Shown: piece after piece, positions 32,285 to 44,903 of the stretch
Layout: each line of letters opens with the position of its first letter
How positions within the stretch are numbered: the first letter of the stretch is position 1
Assembly (NCBI RefSeq): GCF_000182565.1
Contig: NW_015971543.1
Coordinates: 1,401,701 to 1,465,700 of the forward strand
Source of the DNA: Spizellomyces punctatus DAOM BR117
Lineage: Eukaryota; Chytridiomycota; Chytridiomycetes; Spizellomycetales; Spizellomycetaceae
Reading direction: 5' to 3'
DNA: 64,000 nucleotides
The notes under the pieces: model-generated
Databases searched by the model: none
Told to the model about the DNA's origin: nothing
What the model saw: the letters and a program-made list of their open reading frames with translations, nothing else
Program-made: the position numbers and the translations under genes

Positions 32285-34146
32285 ATGGCTCAAAGCAACA
32301 GCACCGCAGCCTTTCGGTGCCCATATCCTTTTACAACCTTTGTGGGATCAACAGCGAACCCAGGCTGCTTTGATTTGCCGGGAGGGAAATGTTGCTTGGT
32401 ATGTATGGTTTGCCATAATGTAGCTGTTTGGAATCAGAGGATATGTTTTTGCTAAAGTTGTCCTGATATTTGTAGCCATGCCCGAAAGCGGACTACTTTT
32501 ATCCTCCTGGGTAAGCTCGCTTAGAAAAAAGGAGCACACTGGACTCGAGGCTCACATGAAAACTTTGTTACAGGCAACAGGATTCGATCATGACAATGTA
32601 CCAAGTCTTTTTCGCCATCTCGTTCGCCTGTGCCCTCTTCATCTGCACTACCTACATCCTCCTGCCGGGACGAAGACGGTATCAAGGATTTCTCATCCTA
32701 ATCAACAACATTGGATTGGCTCTGTATACGGGCTCATCTCTCATAGCTCTACCCAATCCCAAAAAGACCGTCCAGTGTGCAGCCGACGGACTGACAGATG
32801 CCAATTGGGATAACAACACCAGGTGTGCTGTGCAGGGAACAATGTTTGTCTTGGGGACGCACATGTGTCTATGGGCTGCTCTGGCCATTATGATCAACCT
32901 TCATGTGGTAAGTTGAATGCGCGCGATCATTGGTGTATGATCAACGAACATGTTGGCTCACCCTACCGCCAGAATGTCGTCTGGCGAAGTAAAATTCTGG
33001 AACGCTATTCAATCCTCGTTTATTCTACCATCATCTTGATTTCCGTCGGCCTTGCTGTCATTCCTGTCATTCAACGAGACATTGAAGCTCAACCTGGATT
33101 CCTCTGTGCAGTTTCAGCCGATGTGGTCAATCAGATATTTTTCTATCCACAAAGCGTTGCAGTTGGTGGTATACTACTACTCCACATTGCCACTGGCTGC
33201 TGGATGTTTGCTGTCAGTCGGCGAGTGTCGGATGGAAAGAAAAACTGGAAAAAGTGGGTGAGAAAGCAGATTCGAATGCAGTGGCGACCGGCAGCGTTTA
33301 CTGCACTGTCTCAGGCGGCGTGGTTCGCATTTTTCGTAAGTTTTGCTTGCTTTTTTTTTCGCGCAGCTTTTGATCGTTTGTTCCTAACGGAGACTGTTTA
33401 ACAATCACTAGATCGTCTACCGCACCAACTATGACAAGATCAAAAATCATGTCACGAGTGAAACTCCCTGGATTCGGGCATGGGTGTTCTGTATCCTACA
33501 AGTGAACTCAACGGAGGGACCGGCAAAGTGCCAAAGCATTGCAGCACCTTACGTTCCAGGCTTGGGCGGAGCGGCCTTTGGAGTTAGCATTGGTATCCTC
33601 ATTGGAGTATTCAATTCACTCGTTCTTATATCTCCTCAAATTATGCGGGAGTGGAGGGAATATCTGGGATTCGCGAGACCTATGTCACGGGCCACATCGT
33701 TGTCCAGTGGTACCGATTTTGAAATGTCTGTCAGCGATGGAAAAGACGGAGCAAAGTCCGGATCAACCTACCCAGTAACTCGCCAACCAAGCCAAACAGC
33801 TCCTATCGAGGAGGCCGGAAAGCGCACGCGGACAAGCTCAGAAGCCTCGTTCAATCTATCTAGTACCGTAGAATCACGCTCCCCATCCCCACCCGCTACT
33901 CCCACATCCACGACCCCAATCATCAGTAGCAAACGCACACGTCCCGGCGTAGAATTCGCCGATACACATCTGAACCTCCCATCGTCACGACCCATTTTGC
34001 GTTTAGATCCCATAGCTCCCCCACGAGGTGCACCGTCGATACTAACGGATAGATTGCAGTATCCAGCACCTGTCGATATAGATACCCGTGTATCTGGGGA
34101 TAGCACTGGACCCGGTGGGCGATATACCAAACCTGACGGATGGTGA
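32285..34146 (+). CDS. Frizzled/Smoothened-like seven-helix receptor (class F-like GPCR)
   Basis: Five exons (32285-32398, 32476-32510, 32574-32907, 32973-33335, 33412-34146) give 526 residues. A short Cys-rich ectodomain (FRCPYPF, NPGCFDLPGGKCCLPCPKAD) precedes seven helices: the first reads YQVFFAISFACALFICTTYI, the third follows CAVQGTMFVLGTHMCLWAAL, with an ECL-type CAVSADVVNQIFF. This CC-CPxxxxFYPPG layout matches the Frizzled/Smoothened-like membrane family described in Dictyostelium and early fungi. The classical ~120-residue Frizzled CRD is absent. The tail (about 170 residues) is Ser/Thr/Pro-rich and probably phosphorylated. No signal peptide precedes ATG 32285. Ligand and G protein are unknown. 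Confidence 0.82.
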
Positions 34147-34512
34147 TAATTGATAGAGCGTCTTGTGTAAATTTTGAAAGCTTGAATGGACCTGTAGAAT
34201 AGAGAGGGAGGGAGGAAGTCGAGCAACAGACTACCATGTCAGGTTGCGGGCGACTTGATGTTTGTTTATCGTTTCTTGTTTTGCTGTAGTTGGTAATTAG
34301 ACGTCGTCGACAGTTTTATGCACATTACTTGTTTACCAATAATAGTGTGTGACTGCATGTCCAGTAGGATTGTCCTCCTCAGGCGTGTTGTCTATTCTGG
34401 ATTTAGATATAGAATACATGAACACAAATAAGAAAAACTATACAGTAAATTCAAGTAGCATAACACCAAAAAATGGAAACGATTGTTCAGTTATGCTCTC
34501 CTATCCTAAGTC
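34147..34512. other. Short spacer between convergent genes
   Basis: Holds the 3' flanks of the Frizzled-like receptor and the Ca2+-ATPase; nothing else seen. Confidence 0.5.
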
Positions 34513-37500
34513 TCAGACTTCTTGCCCAGCGGCCTGCTTGTTCACTTTCAAACCCCCAAAATCGTCTTTGCGAACCCTCCGCAACGCTTTGAACACCCGC
34601 AAGGACATGCGCACATCCTTTATTGCCCAGTCCCATTCCATACGTTGTTGGGAACACGGATTAACAACCGTACGTTCTCGCTCCCATCTTGGGACACCGC
34701 AACAGTCAGGTATGATACGAATTAGCTGTAGAGGGTGAACAAGATGAGTTTTGTTCTTTGACAAACAATGACAAGCCGAATCAACATACCAGCCCAGCGA
34801 TGAGAGAGATGGATCCGAAAGCGACGCTGAAGAGCCATAGTGTGATTGGTAATGGAACCGTACTAAACACTTTCCCTCCAAACTGGACAATCAAGACCTG
34901 TCCCAACACGGTGCCAACATTGACGCCCACAAAGAACTTATTTCTGAGAATCCCACGAAAAGGCACCGCAAAAGAGTCCCACAATTTCCACACCCAAGAA
35001 AGCCTCCTTCCTTGACGCCGTGCGTTACTCAGCCCATCGATCACCCGACAATTGATTTCATTAAACAATTGCATGAACACAAATGCATTGAAGCAAACCG
35101 TTTGCAAAATCGCCTTGTCGTGATCGTTTCCGTCCACGTCCAATCCCAAGAGTTTTGGACCTAGGAGAAGCAGCCCGAGTGATCCTATAATCTGCACAAC
35201 AGCTTGCCCAATGATCATCTTATACATGGGAAAGGTTATCAAGCTGGCTGTGCGTTTATCGGGACGTCGGTTGAGCGATTCTTCTGTTGGGGGATCAGTC
35301 GCCAATGCCAAGGCTGCAAATGTATCCATGATGAGATTGACCCAAAGAAGTTGGACAGTGGTGAGCACAGCGGTGTTTTCAGAAGATAAAAGGGCGGAGA
35401 TGAACGTCAAGAGGACCGCAGTGATGTTTACGGTCAATTGAAATTGGAGGAACTTGCGAACAGCGTCGTTCACGGCTCGGCCCCACATGATAGCTTTGAT
35501 GATTGAGATGAAGGAATCATCCAACATGACGACATCCGAGGCTTCTTTTGCAACCTATCATAGCGAAGAAATTAAACAAGAGTCCAGAAAGAGCAAAACG
35601 TTGATATATACCTCTGTCCCGCTTCCCATACTGAATCCTACATCCGCCAAATGCAGGGCAGGTGCATCGTTCGTCCCGTCTACATCAAGATCATTGCAAA
35701 CATGTAAGAATACACTGGTAACAAGCCGAAGCTAATGTCACAACGTACCACCAGTCACAGCTACCACTTGACCCATTTTCTTCAACCACTCTACTAACAG
35801 TCTCTTATCCGTAGGTGATGACCGAGCCAGGACTTGAAGCTTTGGGATGAGCGCCTGCATTTTGTCGTCGGACAGCTCCCGAAAGTCATGACTGTAAAGA
35901 AAAATGTCAGAAACATAAAGCGATTCCCGTAACCAAAGCAAAATGTTAACCTACCCTTCGATGCATAACCCGCCACGAGTGTATATACCGCATTTGCGTG
36001 CAATAGCTTGGGCCGTTACAAGATTGTCACCCGTCACCTAAACAAGACATTGACATGAGGCAACGGACTTTGTGGCATACTATGTGGGACGTGACTAACC
36101 ATCCGGACAATAACGCCTGCTTTCCGGCATTTTTTGACGGCATCTAGCACGCCTTCGCGTAGAGGATCTTCGATCCCAACGAATCCGATGAGAACGAGGT
36201 CACTCATATCGGCTTCTTGGTCGCCTTCAGTGGGTTCGGTGCTCTTGCCCTGGGTCTTCGGTTGGTTTGGTTGAGCGTCTGAAGGGTTTTCGCCGTTTCT
36301 TTGGTCTTTTTTAGTTATGGGCTTCTCCCTTTTGCTGTTGGATTCGTTGTCGCTATCATCCATTTCTTCGTCAGTCTGGATAGCTTCATCTTTGGTTGTG
36401 ACTGCTCCATTCGCGTCCTCTTTCTCTGTTTCCTTCACATCGCTGCTTCTCTTGACGGACTTTTGCTTCTTGTTTTTTCGCTTTTTATTACTTTCCTTTC
36501 CAGGTTCTTGTCTCCGATTTTCATTTTCCACCGGTTTATCATCCGTTTTTGTATTCAATTTCTTGTTCGTCTCTCCGGATTCTTCATCTGGTTTATTGCT
36601 CTTCTTCTCGTTCGCCTTTCCATCTTTTTTGTTGCCGGAATGTTTCGGTTTTTCGTTTGGCGGGTTACCGCTGACATCTTTGTACGCCAGTAAAATAATC
36701 CTCAGAGCATCCTCTGCGTACCTCCTCATAATTTTCCTGAATTTCTCTCTGGCTTCCTCGTCCAAGGGTTTCGGAGCTTCACCCTGCGCTTCCAGGTACA
36801 TCGTACAATCTCCCAAAAGACATTCGGCGGCACCTTTAACGTACAGCCGTTGGGTACCATCGTGATTGATAAGGGTAGCTTCGCATTTCTTTTGAGAACT
36901 GAATGGATATTTGTGGATGATGTTTGCTTTTTCTCGCACCTCTGTGTACTCGGTACCAAGTTCGCGTGCCAGTTGAAGGAGGGCAACGTCCGTGCGCGAA
37001 CCTATAAATGTTAAATTCTTGGATTTGTTGGTATCCTTTGGATGGTCTCCTTGGGCATTGTCATTGGATGAATGCGTATCGCCATCTCGTTCATTGTTAG
37101 TACCCTCCGAGTTATCATCAGCGTCTTCCTCTTCGAATGCAGTGGAGTTGATTGAAATACTCTCAGTGACTAAGGACAATAGTTCGTCTCCTAATCGTTC
37201 TTTGAAATGGGAAATACGGTGTTGGGAGCTATGGTGCTGATTTGCATCTCCTTCACTGCCACTGCTTGTCGGAGACTCTGGACTTCCATTCGTTTCGACA
37301 TGCTGATCATGGTCATCTTCGGAAGGACGTTGCTGTTTGCGTGGGGGTAAAAGTTCCACTCCCCCAATTTTCGCTCTGACAACGGTCATCTCATTTTGAG
37401 TAAGGGTTCCAGTCTTGTCCGAGCAAATTGTTGTTGCGCTTCCCATCGTCTCGCTAAAAACGAGAGCAGGCATATCAGAGAAAGATTAAACCGTGATTGT

Positions 37501-39211
37501 TTTAATGTGAGCGTATTTCAACATACCAAGCAGAAAGAACTCTAACTAAATTTCCATCCGTCATCATTCTGGTCGTAGCATATGCCAACGCAATGGTTAC
37601 GGCCATAGGGAGACCTTCCGGAACAGCGACGACCACAATCGTTATACTCTGGATCACGATGGCCACAATAGCGCTGACAATGTTAACGGCGGGAGGGATG
37701 TCCTTGTCTCGCTGGCTGGGTGGTGTATGTTGCCGCGTGACGAAATACTTTATCAAAAGAGTGCTGTAGGTGGGCAAATGTGGTCAGTCGATGCGACCCA
37801 ATTTTCAATGATCAAATGACAAAAGTATTGATCCTCACATGAGCATTAGGATTGCTGCTGCGATGCCGAATTTGGCGATGCGCTCTGCCAAAGCCTGTAG
37901 CTTTTCTTGAAGCGGTGTAGCAGCATTTGCATCATCGTCGCGAATTGACTGGTGAATTACCATCATCGCTGCGTGAGCAGGTCTCGCAGGTGTAAACTCC
38001 AAACGACCTTGCATCACGTACCATCATAGCACTACCCATGACCGATTTTTGCCCTGAATGTTCGCAAACCCGCCAGAAACCATGTCAACATTCTCATTTG
38101 TAGGCCAACACACGTAGCAACCTACCGACGCAACAGACGACTCCTCTCCCCATTCCCTCCTGGATCCTACTACCACTCAACAAGACGACATCCTCACCGA
38201 TCTTCTTCTGAGTACTCTCACTCTCCCCCGTAGAACTTGATTCGTCCACTTTGAGCTCCGATCCACGGACCAGGAGACAATCTGCGGCTAGGATTTCACC
38301 AGAATCGAGAAGGTAAATGTCCCCAACAACTAATGAGGTGCTTGGAATCGTCACTTCCTTGCCGGATCGAAGGACTTTGACTTTCCGATCACTCTTTTTT
38401 GCGTTCAGTTTCCGGAATTGGCGTTCTTTTTGGTCTTAATGACGAATACTTTGGTCAGTGCGCATCCCAACAATAGCTCTTTCCATATCTCACGTACAAT
38501 CGTTCACAGAGTTTGTCAAGACCACGACCAAGACCGCGACCAGGATTCCCGCTCCATCGACCCATCCAACGCTAACAGATTCCGAAAGTTAATACTTGGG
38601 GTCGTTCCATAGGAAGCGAAAAGGGCCCCGTATACCCACCGAGGCTCCTCTGGATCATGTAGTCCTACAATGTAGACAGTCAATGGCGAATCAACCGAGA
38701 ACAACATTGGGCGGCACAATTCACCAACCAGAAAAATAATCCTCCCATATACCAATCCCCAGTGAAATGAGTGCCGCTATGCTCAAAAGAACTGCGAAAA
38801 TGTCAATGTAAACATGTTTGGAAGGTTCGGAGAGAAGCGATTCGAGTACACCTACTCAAAGTCTTATCGGACAATGCCTCCCACATGAGCTTACAAAATG
38901 GTTTTGATTTCGCTTCTGGAAGTACCTATACACTATGTCAATCCCAGTGTTTCAAATATGAAATGACGGCTACATACATTCTCGCCATATTCTTCTTTCC
39001 GCGACTTTTCATCCTTCTTGTCCAATCCCTTATCAGGATCCACTTTCAAGCTCTCCAAAACCCCATCAACTCCTCCCAAGTCATCAAGAAGCGCCTGATT
39101 CTTGTGGTCTTCAAATACAGCAGCGAGTTTGTCTGTTATACCAGATGACTGATCGTTCGAGTCAGAGGAGGTCCGGACGGGATGGTAGTCGCTGCTTCGT
39201 GGGCGTGCCAT
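34513..39211 (-). CDS. Plasma-membrane/vacuolar-type Ca2+-ATPase (PMCA, P-type IIB)
   Basis: A gene of about a dozen exons. In order: [20 protein letters not shown] before M1, the A-domain STGES motif ([10 protein letters not shown]), [15 protein letters not shown] (phosphorylated Asp), KGAAECLL (nucleotide binding), [33 protein letters not shown] (completed across an intron) and [22 protein letters not shown] in M6, then M7-M10. This is the PMCA/Pmc1 pattern: Ca2+ export from the cytosol into the vacuole or across the plasma membrane. The C-terminal exon ends with a basic Trp-containing helix ([20 protein letters not shown]) that could bind calmodulin (inference). Two large low-complexity inserts are present, one after TVVRAKIGG and one of about 150 residues between the N and P domains. 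The start at ATG 39211 is the first ATG. Confidence 0.95.
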
Positions 39212-40149
39212 GATGGTGGAAGCATAGGACAAAGGAAACTTTGGACAAGAAACTGTTCAGAGGAAGAGCGGAGCGTGGCTTCACGCTTATTACGTCACTT
39301 GGTTTTTAGAGTTTACAATGCAGGATCGAAATTACAATATACCCTAATTTGGATTCATTAAGTAGATGAGCAATTAACCTTCCATAACTTCGGCACTTTT
39401 CCGACTCTCCAACCGCTTTCCGGGTTATCGGCCCAGCAATTCACCATATGGAAATACAGACCCAATTCCCAACTATGCTATCGAGGAACTGAGACCAAAA
39501 AGTACGCAGCGCTGCGGAGCTACCTTGAGGTGGGATGTTCAGAGTCGACAAGGAGGCAATAATGACATGATACAAAACGGCGCTGTGCAGGCTAAACACC
39601 CGGAGCTAAATCTCAGCATTCTGCATGGCAATTGTCAATATGTGAATATGTGAGTGGGCGGTCAGATGTGGCAGTGGAAAATGCTGGCCGTAGTAATTAT
39701 CTGACACCATTAACCCAAACCCATATCGCACTGGTCATTCCGACGCTAACCAGACTCAATATCCCTTTTTGGAAGGCAAACGTTTGGAACAGGTGACGGG
39801 TGAGGGTAGTCACTCTGCACACTTCATTCAAGTCATCCGCATGTCGGACGAATTGCTTTGCCGGGCGGCGAAAACGTTGTAGCTGTCAAAGATGTGGGCG
39901 CCTCGGTTGTCCTTATTGTGAGCTCCGCTGGCCTCACGTCCAGAATGACTCTGGATATTGGGTAATATTGCATAGAATGCAGGGCAGACGTTATTCCAAA
40001 GTAGCGTCAGTCTCAAATTACATCTCATCTAAAGGAAACTCCTTCTTGGAGAAAAAGAAAAATGCCAGAAAATCTATCTAGAAAATTGTATGCTATATAA
40101 CGAGCTACCATAGAAGGACCCCCAAAACAAGAAAAAAACACATGGCAAC
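39212..40149. other. Intergenic upstream of the Ca2+-ATPase
   Basis: No gene recognised. A 93-codon plus-strand frame (39800-40081) has a few cysteines but no known domain. Confidence 0.5.
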
Positions 40150-41448
40150 TCAACTATAACCACTATACGGGCCTTGACTCCCGCTATATGGATTTCCATA
40201 ATTGGCAGATCCACCGACATTTGCTGTCGTTGCACCATAGCTTGTCGCATATCCATTTTTTCCGTAGCTTACGGGAACGGGCGAGCTTTGGCGCGACAAA
40301 GTTCCTTCATAGTATCCTCGGAGGTCATACCCATCATCAACGGTTCGCGTGTCGCTTTTGCTTCGCAACCGGCTGTAGATTACGTAGGGCGTACTCGCTG
40401 TCCAAGCTGCTCGGCCGGTTCCAAATACGAGCCAAGAACAGATTCCGACAATCGCCCCAGCGTATTCTCTAACGCCAGCTTCCTTGTCACTCTCTGAATA
40501 TTCTTGTCGAATGACAGCGCGGATCTGCCTAAAGTTGGCGCACACCATGATGGTCAAAAAGACTATCCCCCACATTCCGAATCGGTAACACATTCCCAGT
40601 GATATCCGGGTCGTTGCGCTACTGTTGTTACTGTTCGAAAATCCCTTGCTCTGGGATGATGTCGCTCGTTCGGCGTCGGTGTCAATACGTTGTCGGTAAA
40701 TCAGGAGCTGGACACCTGCATGAACTAGAACGTACGACAAGGAGCTTGAGAGGCCAGTACATGTGAAGCTACAAGGGTGATCATGTACATACCGATCATG
40801 AACAAGGTCGCTACGACGAACAGGGAATTGAAGGGTAGTGGGCCGTACGCGTAGCCATTGATGGGAAATTGATATGTGCAGTATACTAATAGGATGCGTC
40901 AGCCGTTTATTTACGTCTTTCAGAATGAGATTGAAGGCGCGATCTTACCAGCATGTGGACCAAAGCCAATTCCTTTTGGTTTTTGACTGTTCATGATACC
41001 GACCACAATGGTGGGTATCAATGACAAAACCAACGACGAAAGAAGGAACCAGCCGAACCGTCGGCGTTCCTGGTCTCGAAATTTGCTCGTGCATACCGCA
41101 CTCCACACGTTGAAGGTGAGAAAAAAATTGAGGACATAACTGTATAAGAAGAAATAGTGGTCAAGCTCAGTGTCGCCTCAACACGCTTCTTCCTCATACT
41201 TACAGCATACTCAACAGGTACAACAGTACGAGTGCCTGCACTCTACACACTTCGGGATCCAAATCCTTGATTTCCCCTTTTGTAATGCCCATCCCAATGA
41301 AGATTACCAGCGCAAACACGATGTAAAGTCCTGCAAAGACTCGTAGAGTAATGTTCTTTTTGACACGTGTATATATGAGGATGAGTTCAAAGGCAGCGAG
41401 GGCGGAGATGGCGTAGAGGGCGAGGAGGACAATGTTTTTGACCTCCAT
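40150..41448 (-). CDS. Unclassified seven-helix membrane protein, GPCR-like
   Basis: Four exons, starting at ATG 41448 (MEVKNIVLLALYAISALAAF) and ending at 40150. Seven hydrophobic helices are visible, including LRVFAGLYIVFALVIFIGMG, VCRVQALVLLYLLSMLYVLNFF, FGWFLLSSLVLSLIPTIVVG, FNSLFVVATLFMIVHAGVQLL, YRFGMWGIVFLTIMVCANF and AGAIVGICSWLVFGTG. A loop with HAGYCTYQFPINGYAYGPLP precedes the fifth helix and may carry a disulphide Cys. The C-terminal tail is Gly/Tyr/Ser-rich (YGNPYSGSQGPYSGYS). The topology suggests a G-protein-coupled receptor, but I cannot assign a class. Confidence 0.72.
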
Positions 41449-42740
41449 AGTGAAATTACTTGAACGGTGGCAATAGAAAAGGACCGAGTTGCGAAGATGA
41501 TTCCCGTGATATTTTGATTCTAGTCGCGCGCAAGGTCAACGTCCCATAGGGCGAGACGCTCAATTGGAAGGGCTAGGAGGGACGCTCAAGTAGCGAAATG
41601 GACGGACGGTAGCTCGAACAAGCACTACTCGTTCAACGTCGTTAACAAGGCCATCGACACGGAAAGTAAAACGACGACGGCAAACGGAAGACGAGCCTGG
41701 TGGGGGGAAGCCGAAAGCAAGTCTTTTTTTTTGTCTGTTAGCGTCTGATTTTTTTTTTGCCTGTTTTTGCCTTTGACTTTCCGTACACAACGTTAGTGGC
41801 CATCGAGAGGCTTGAAAAACCCAATTTGATTAAATCGACAAATGGCGTGGGTGTTTAAATTGCTGGCAACATAAGTTGCAAAGTGACAATTGTCACCAGA
41901 CATCATCAACATTGTCATCATTTACCCTTTCTTTCCAAATTGTCGCACATTTCTTGCATTGATAAATGTTATACTTCAAGCAAAGCATTGCACCATCCAA
42001 GTCTGCCAGCATGTCCCCATGGGAGGTCTCATCGTTTTTCCTTTTACTGTTCAACTGTGGTTTAACAAAAGGAGGTGCCCGATCTGCGCACATCTGGGGC
42101 GTTGGCAGGCAGGCAAACGAGCAATACACCAGTACTGCACAGAAGGAAAGTCTCTTCTTTGGCAATGAAAGACGCAAAAAACAAAGTTCTGGCTGGTACC
42201 ATTGGTACGGCAGAGGAAGTTGGACACGTGTGTTACGCTACTGACAAATTTGCAAAACGAAAAGAAAAATCTGTCCTTCCCTGTCACTTTGTCTCGTGGA
42301 CAGGCTCCTTTGCCTCCCGTAAGTGTGGCTCTCTCTCACAGCTCCCATGCTCCGTAGTCGTGAGACATGCAAGTCAGGTGGGCTTGTCAGTGCAGTGCGA
42401 AGAGGAAGTTGCAGTGCCTCCAAGTGGAGAGGAGAGCATGCAAGTTATGGCATTACTCTGGTCGACACACCACCTGTGGCCTTATCGCAAGAGCTGCGCA
42501 CCAGGGGATAAGATAACAGAGTAGTAGTGTACACCTGATGTATGGCTTCCATCCACATCTTGAGACAGAGTTTAACCAAAGTTCATTGCGGAGATTCTAA
42601 TTTCCGATTACCATATCCCCAACTGGTCATATAACTTAAAAAGGCAAATGGTGCATTTTGCACGTGATCGTAATTAGTCCGTATTAGGCATAATTAAACC
42701 ATTGGAACCAGAAGCGGTTTTAATTTACGCAACCCGCGAA
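41449..42740. other. Intergenic upstream of histone H4
   Basis: No gene seen. No divergent histone H3 is present, unlike many fungal H3-H4 pairs. A-tracts and T-tracts occur near 41720-41760. Confidence 0.55.
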
Positions 42741-43290
<550 letters not shown>

Positions 43291-43668
43291 GCAAGTTGAT
43301 TATCTTCGCTCGGCGTATGCATTTTGGCTTTGTGGCTCGGTGGGAGCCTGTGTTTTGTCAACACTTTTGAAGCCTGTGTTTCTTTTTGTCAACACACTTT
43401 GAGCATCTTATTGTATAAATTGATACCTTTTGTAAATACAAACCATGCAACACCACATCAACCGCGTAATTGTGCGGAAGTTTTGTTTTTTTGACCGTTA
43501 TCGTTATCTATTTTTTTTCTCTGAGTGGCTCGAGTGGCTCGACCACCAGCTGTGACGCGCTTGGCGCGCGATGAACGCATGAGCAAGTGATTTCAGGGGT
43601 GTATCCTTTATTAGGATCCTTTCTACTTAGATTCTACATAGAAACCACGTGGCAGCAAGGGGTATAGT

Positions 43669-43741
43669 GGGCCTATGGCCCAATGGACAAGGCGCCTGAC
43701 TACGGATCAGGAGATTCCAGGTTCGAATCCTGGTAGGCTCG
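43669..43741 (+). tRNA. tRNA-Arg (anticodon ACG)
   Basis: A 73-nt sequence folds as a complete cloverleaf: acceptor GGGCCTA/TAGGCTC (one G-U), D stem GCC/GGC, anticodon stem CCTGA/TCAGG with loop CTACGGA giving anticodon ACG, T arm CCAGG TTCGAAT CCTGG, discriminator G. There is no intron. A run of 9 T about 20 nt downstream is the likely Pol III terminator. Confidence 0.97.
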
Positions 43742-44290
43742 ATCTATCGACACTACGATCTTTTTTTTTCAAACCTTTTTTCATATCCCCTCTTGGGTGG
43801 CTGATGGACGCATCTTTTTCTGTTTCATCGTGACAAGGTGGACATGCAACACTGGAATGGATCGAGGCAGAACGGCATCATTTTAATGACCACACCATAC
43901 CCACATGGTGCACACACAGAGATTTATACACACACACACACACAAGTGGTTTTGTCCTACTGGTGAACCATGAAGCATTGAGCACATCTAAGCAATCCCC
44001 ATATATGCTCGTGTTGCATATTTCTTTTGTGGTTATTGGACCGACTCACCGCATTGCCTCGCTTGACATTCCACTGGGAAGCCCCATTGTAACAACTGTA
44101 ATCACTTTATAACTCTATTAGACAAGTGCAATCAGACATGTCCATATGTAAATGCCATGGATAGCCATGTTCTAGTGAGATGGAGAGAGATGGAGAAAAA
44201 GAAAATCGGAAGCGCGTCATGTTCGCAGTTCTAGTTTAAACTCGTTTGTAGATGGCACAGCAATTACGTACTTTCCCCCCCCTCGTTTTG

Positions 44291-44324
<34 letters not shown>

Positions 44325-44903
44325 TCCTTTGCTCATTTCGCATCTGGTGCTGGTTCCTTTCCCCAGATTTTTATTTTTTTTTTATTTTCTTTCTTGTTTA
44401 TTCTGTTCAATTATCGTATTGCTTTTCAAACGGGCATTCATCATAACAAGGCTTTACAAAGGTTGAAAGCAAAAAGGACACACACAAAAGGGCCGACGGA
44501 AGTTGGGCGTCAGTTTAGGATTTTTGTTCCCCTCCGTGTGTACGTTACGCCAAAAAAAGTGACGATTAGCCGCCTAGCCGTGTGCGCGTGAAAAAAGCCC
44601 CTTCACCCCGCCGGGACCCACCCAACTGCCCACCACCAACACACACACAGATAATCCAACACGACGACTGCAGTCTGCCCCAAACACTCGCCCCACATCT
44701 CATTGTTCGTCGAGCCCAACTAGCAAAAGGCACCGCAGACTCGGGACCTCCGACTTCCTCTTGAAAGGAGCAGACCTTGCGGACTCTGGTGACTTTTTTG
44801 TGGGGAGCAACAAGGCATCCGAGAATGAGGCGGGAGTGATTCAACAGAGACCTTTTCATTCCTCAAACAAGAACAGCAACAACGTACACAGCAAGTAGCG
44901 CAA
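43742..44903. other. Intergenic with CA/TG microsatellites
   Basis: Contains the Pol III terminator T-run (about 43761-43769), a (CA)n stretch at about 43928-43944 and a (TG)15 stretch at 44293-44322. No gene is recognised. The start of the O-GlcNAc transferase gene follows. Confidence 0.6.
44293..44322. repeat. (TG)15 microsatellite
   Basis: Uninterrupted TG dinucleotides over 30 bp directly after TTTTGCA. Confidence 0.9.
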
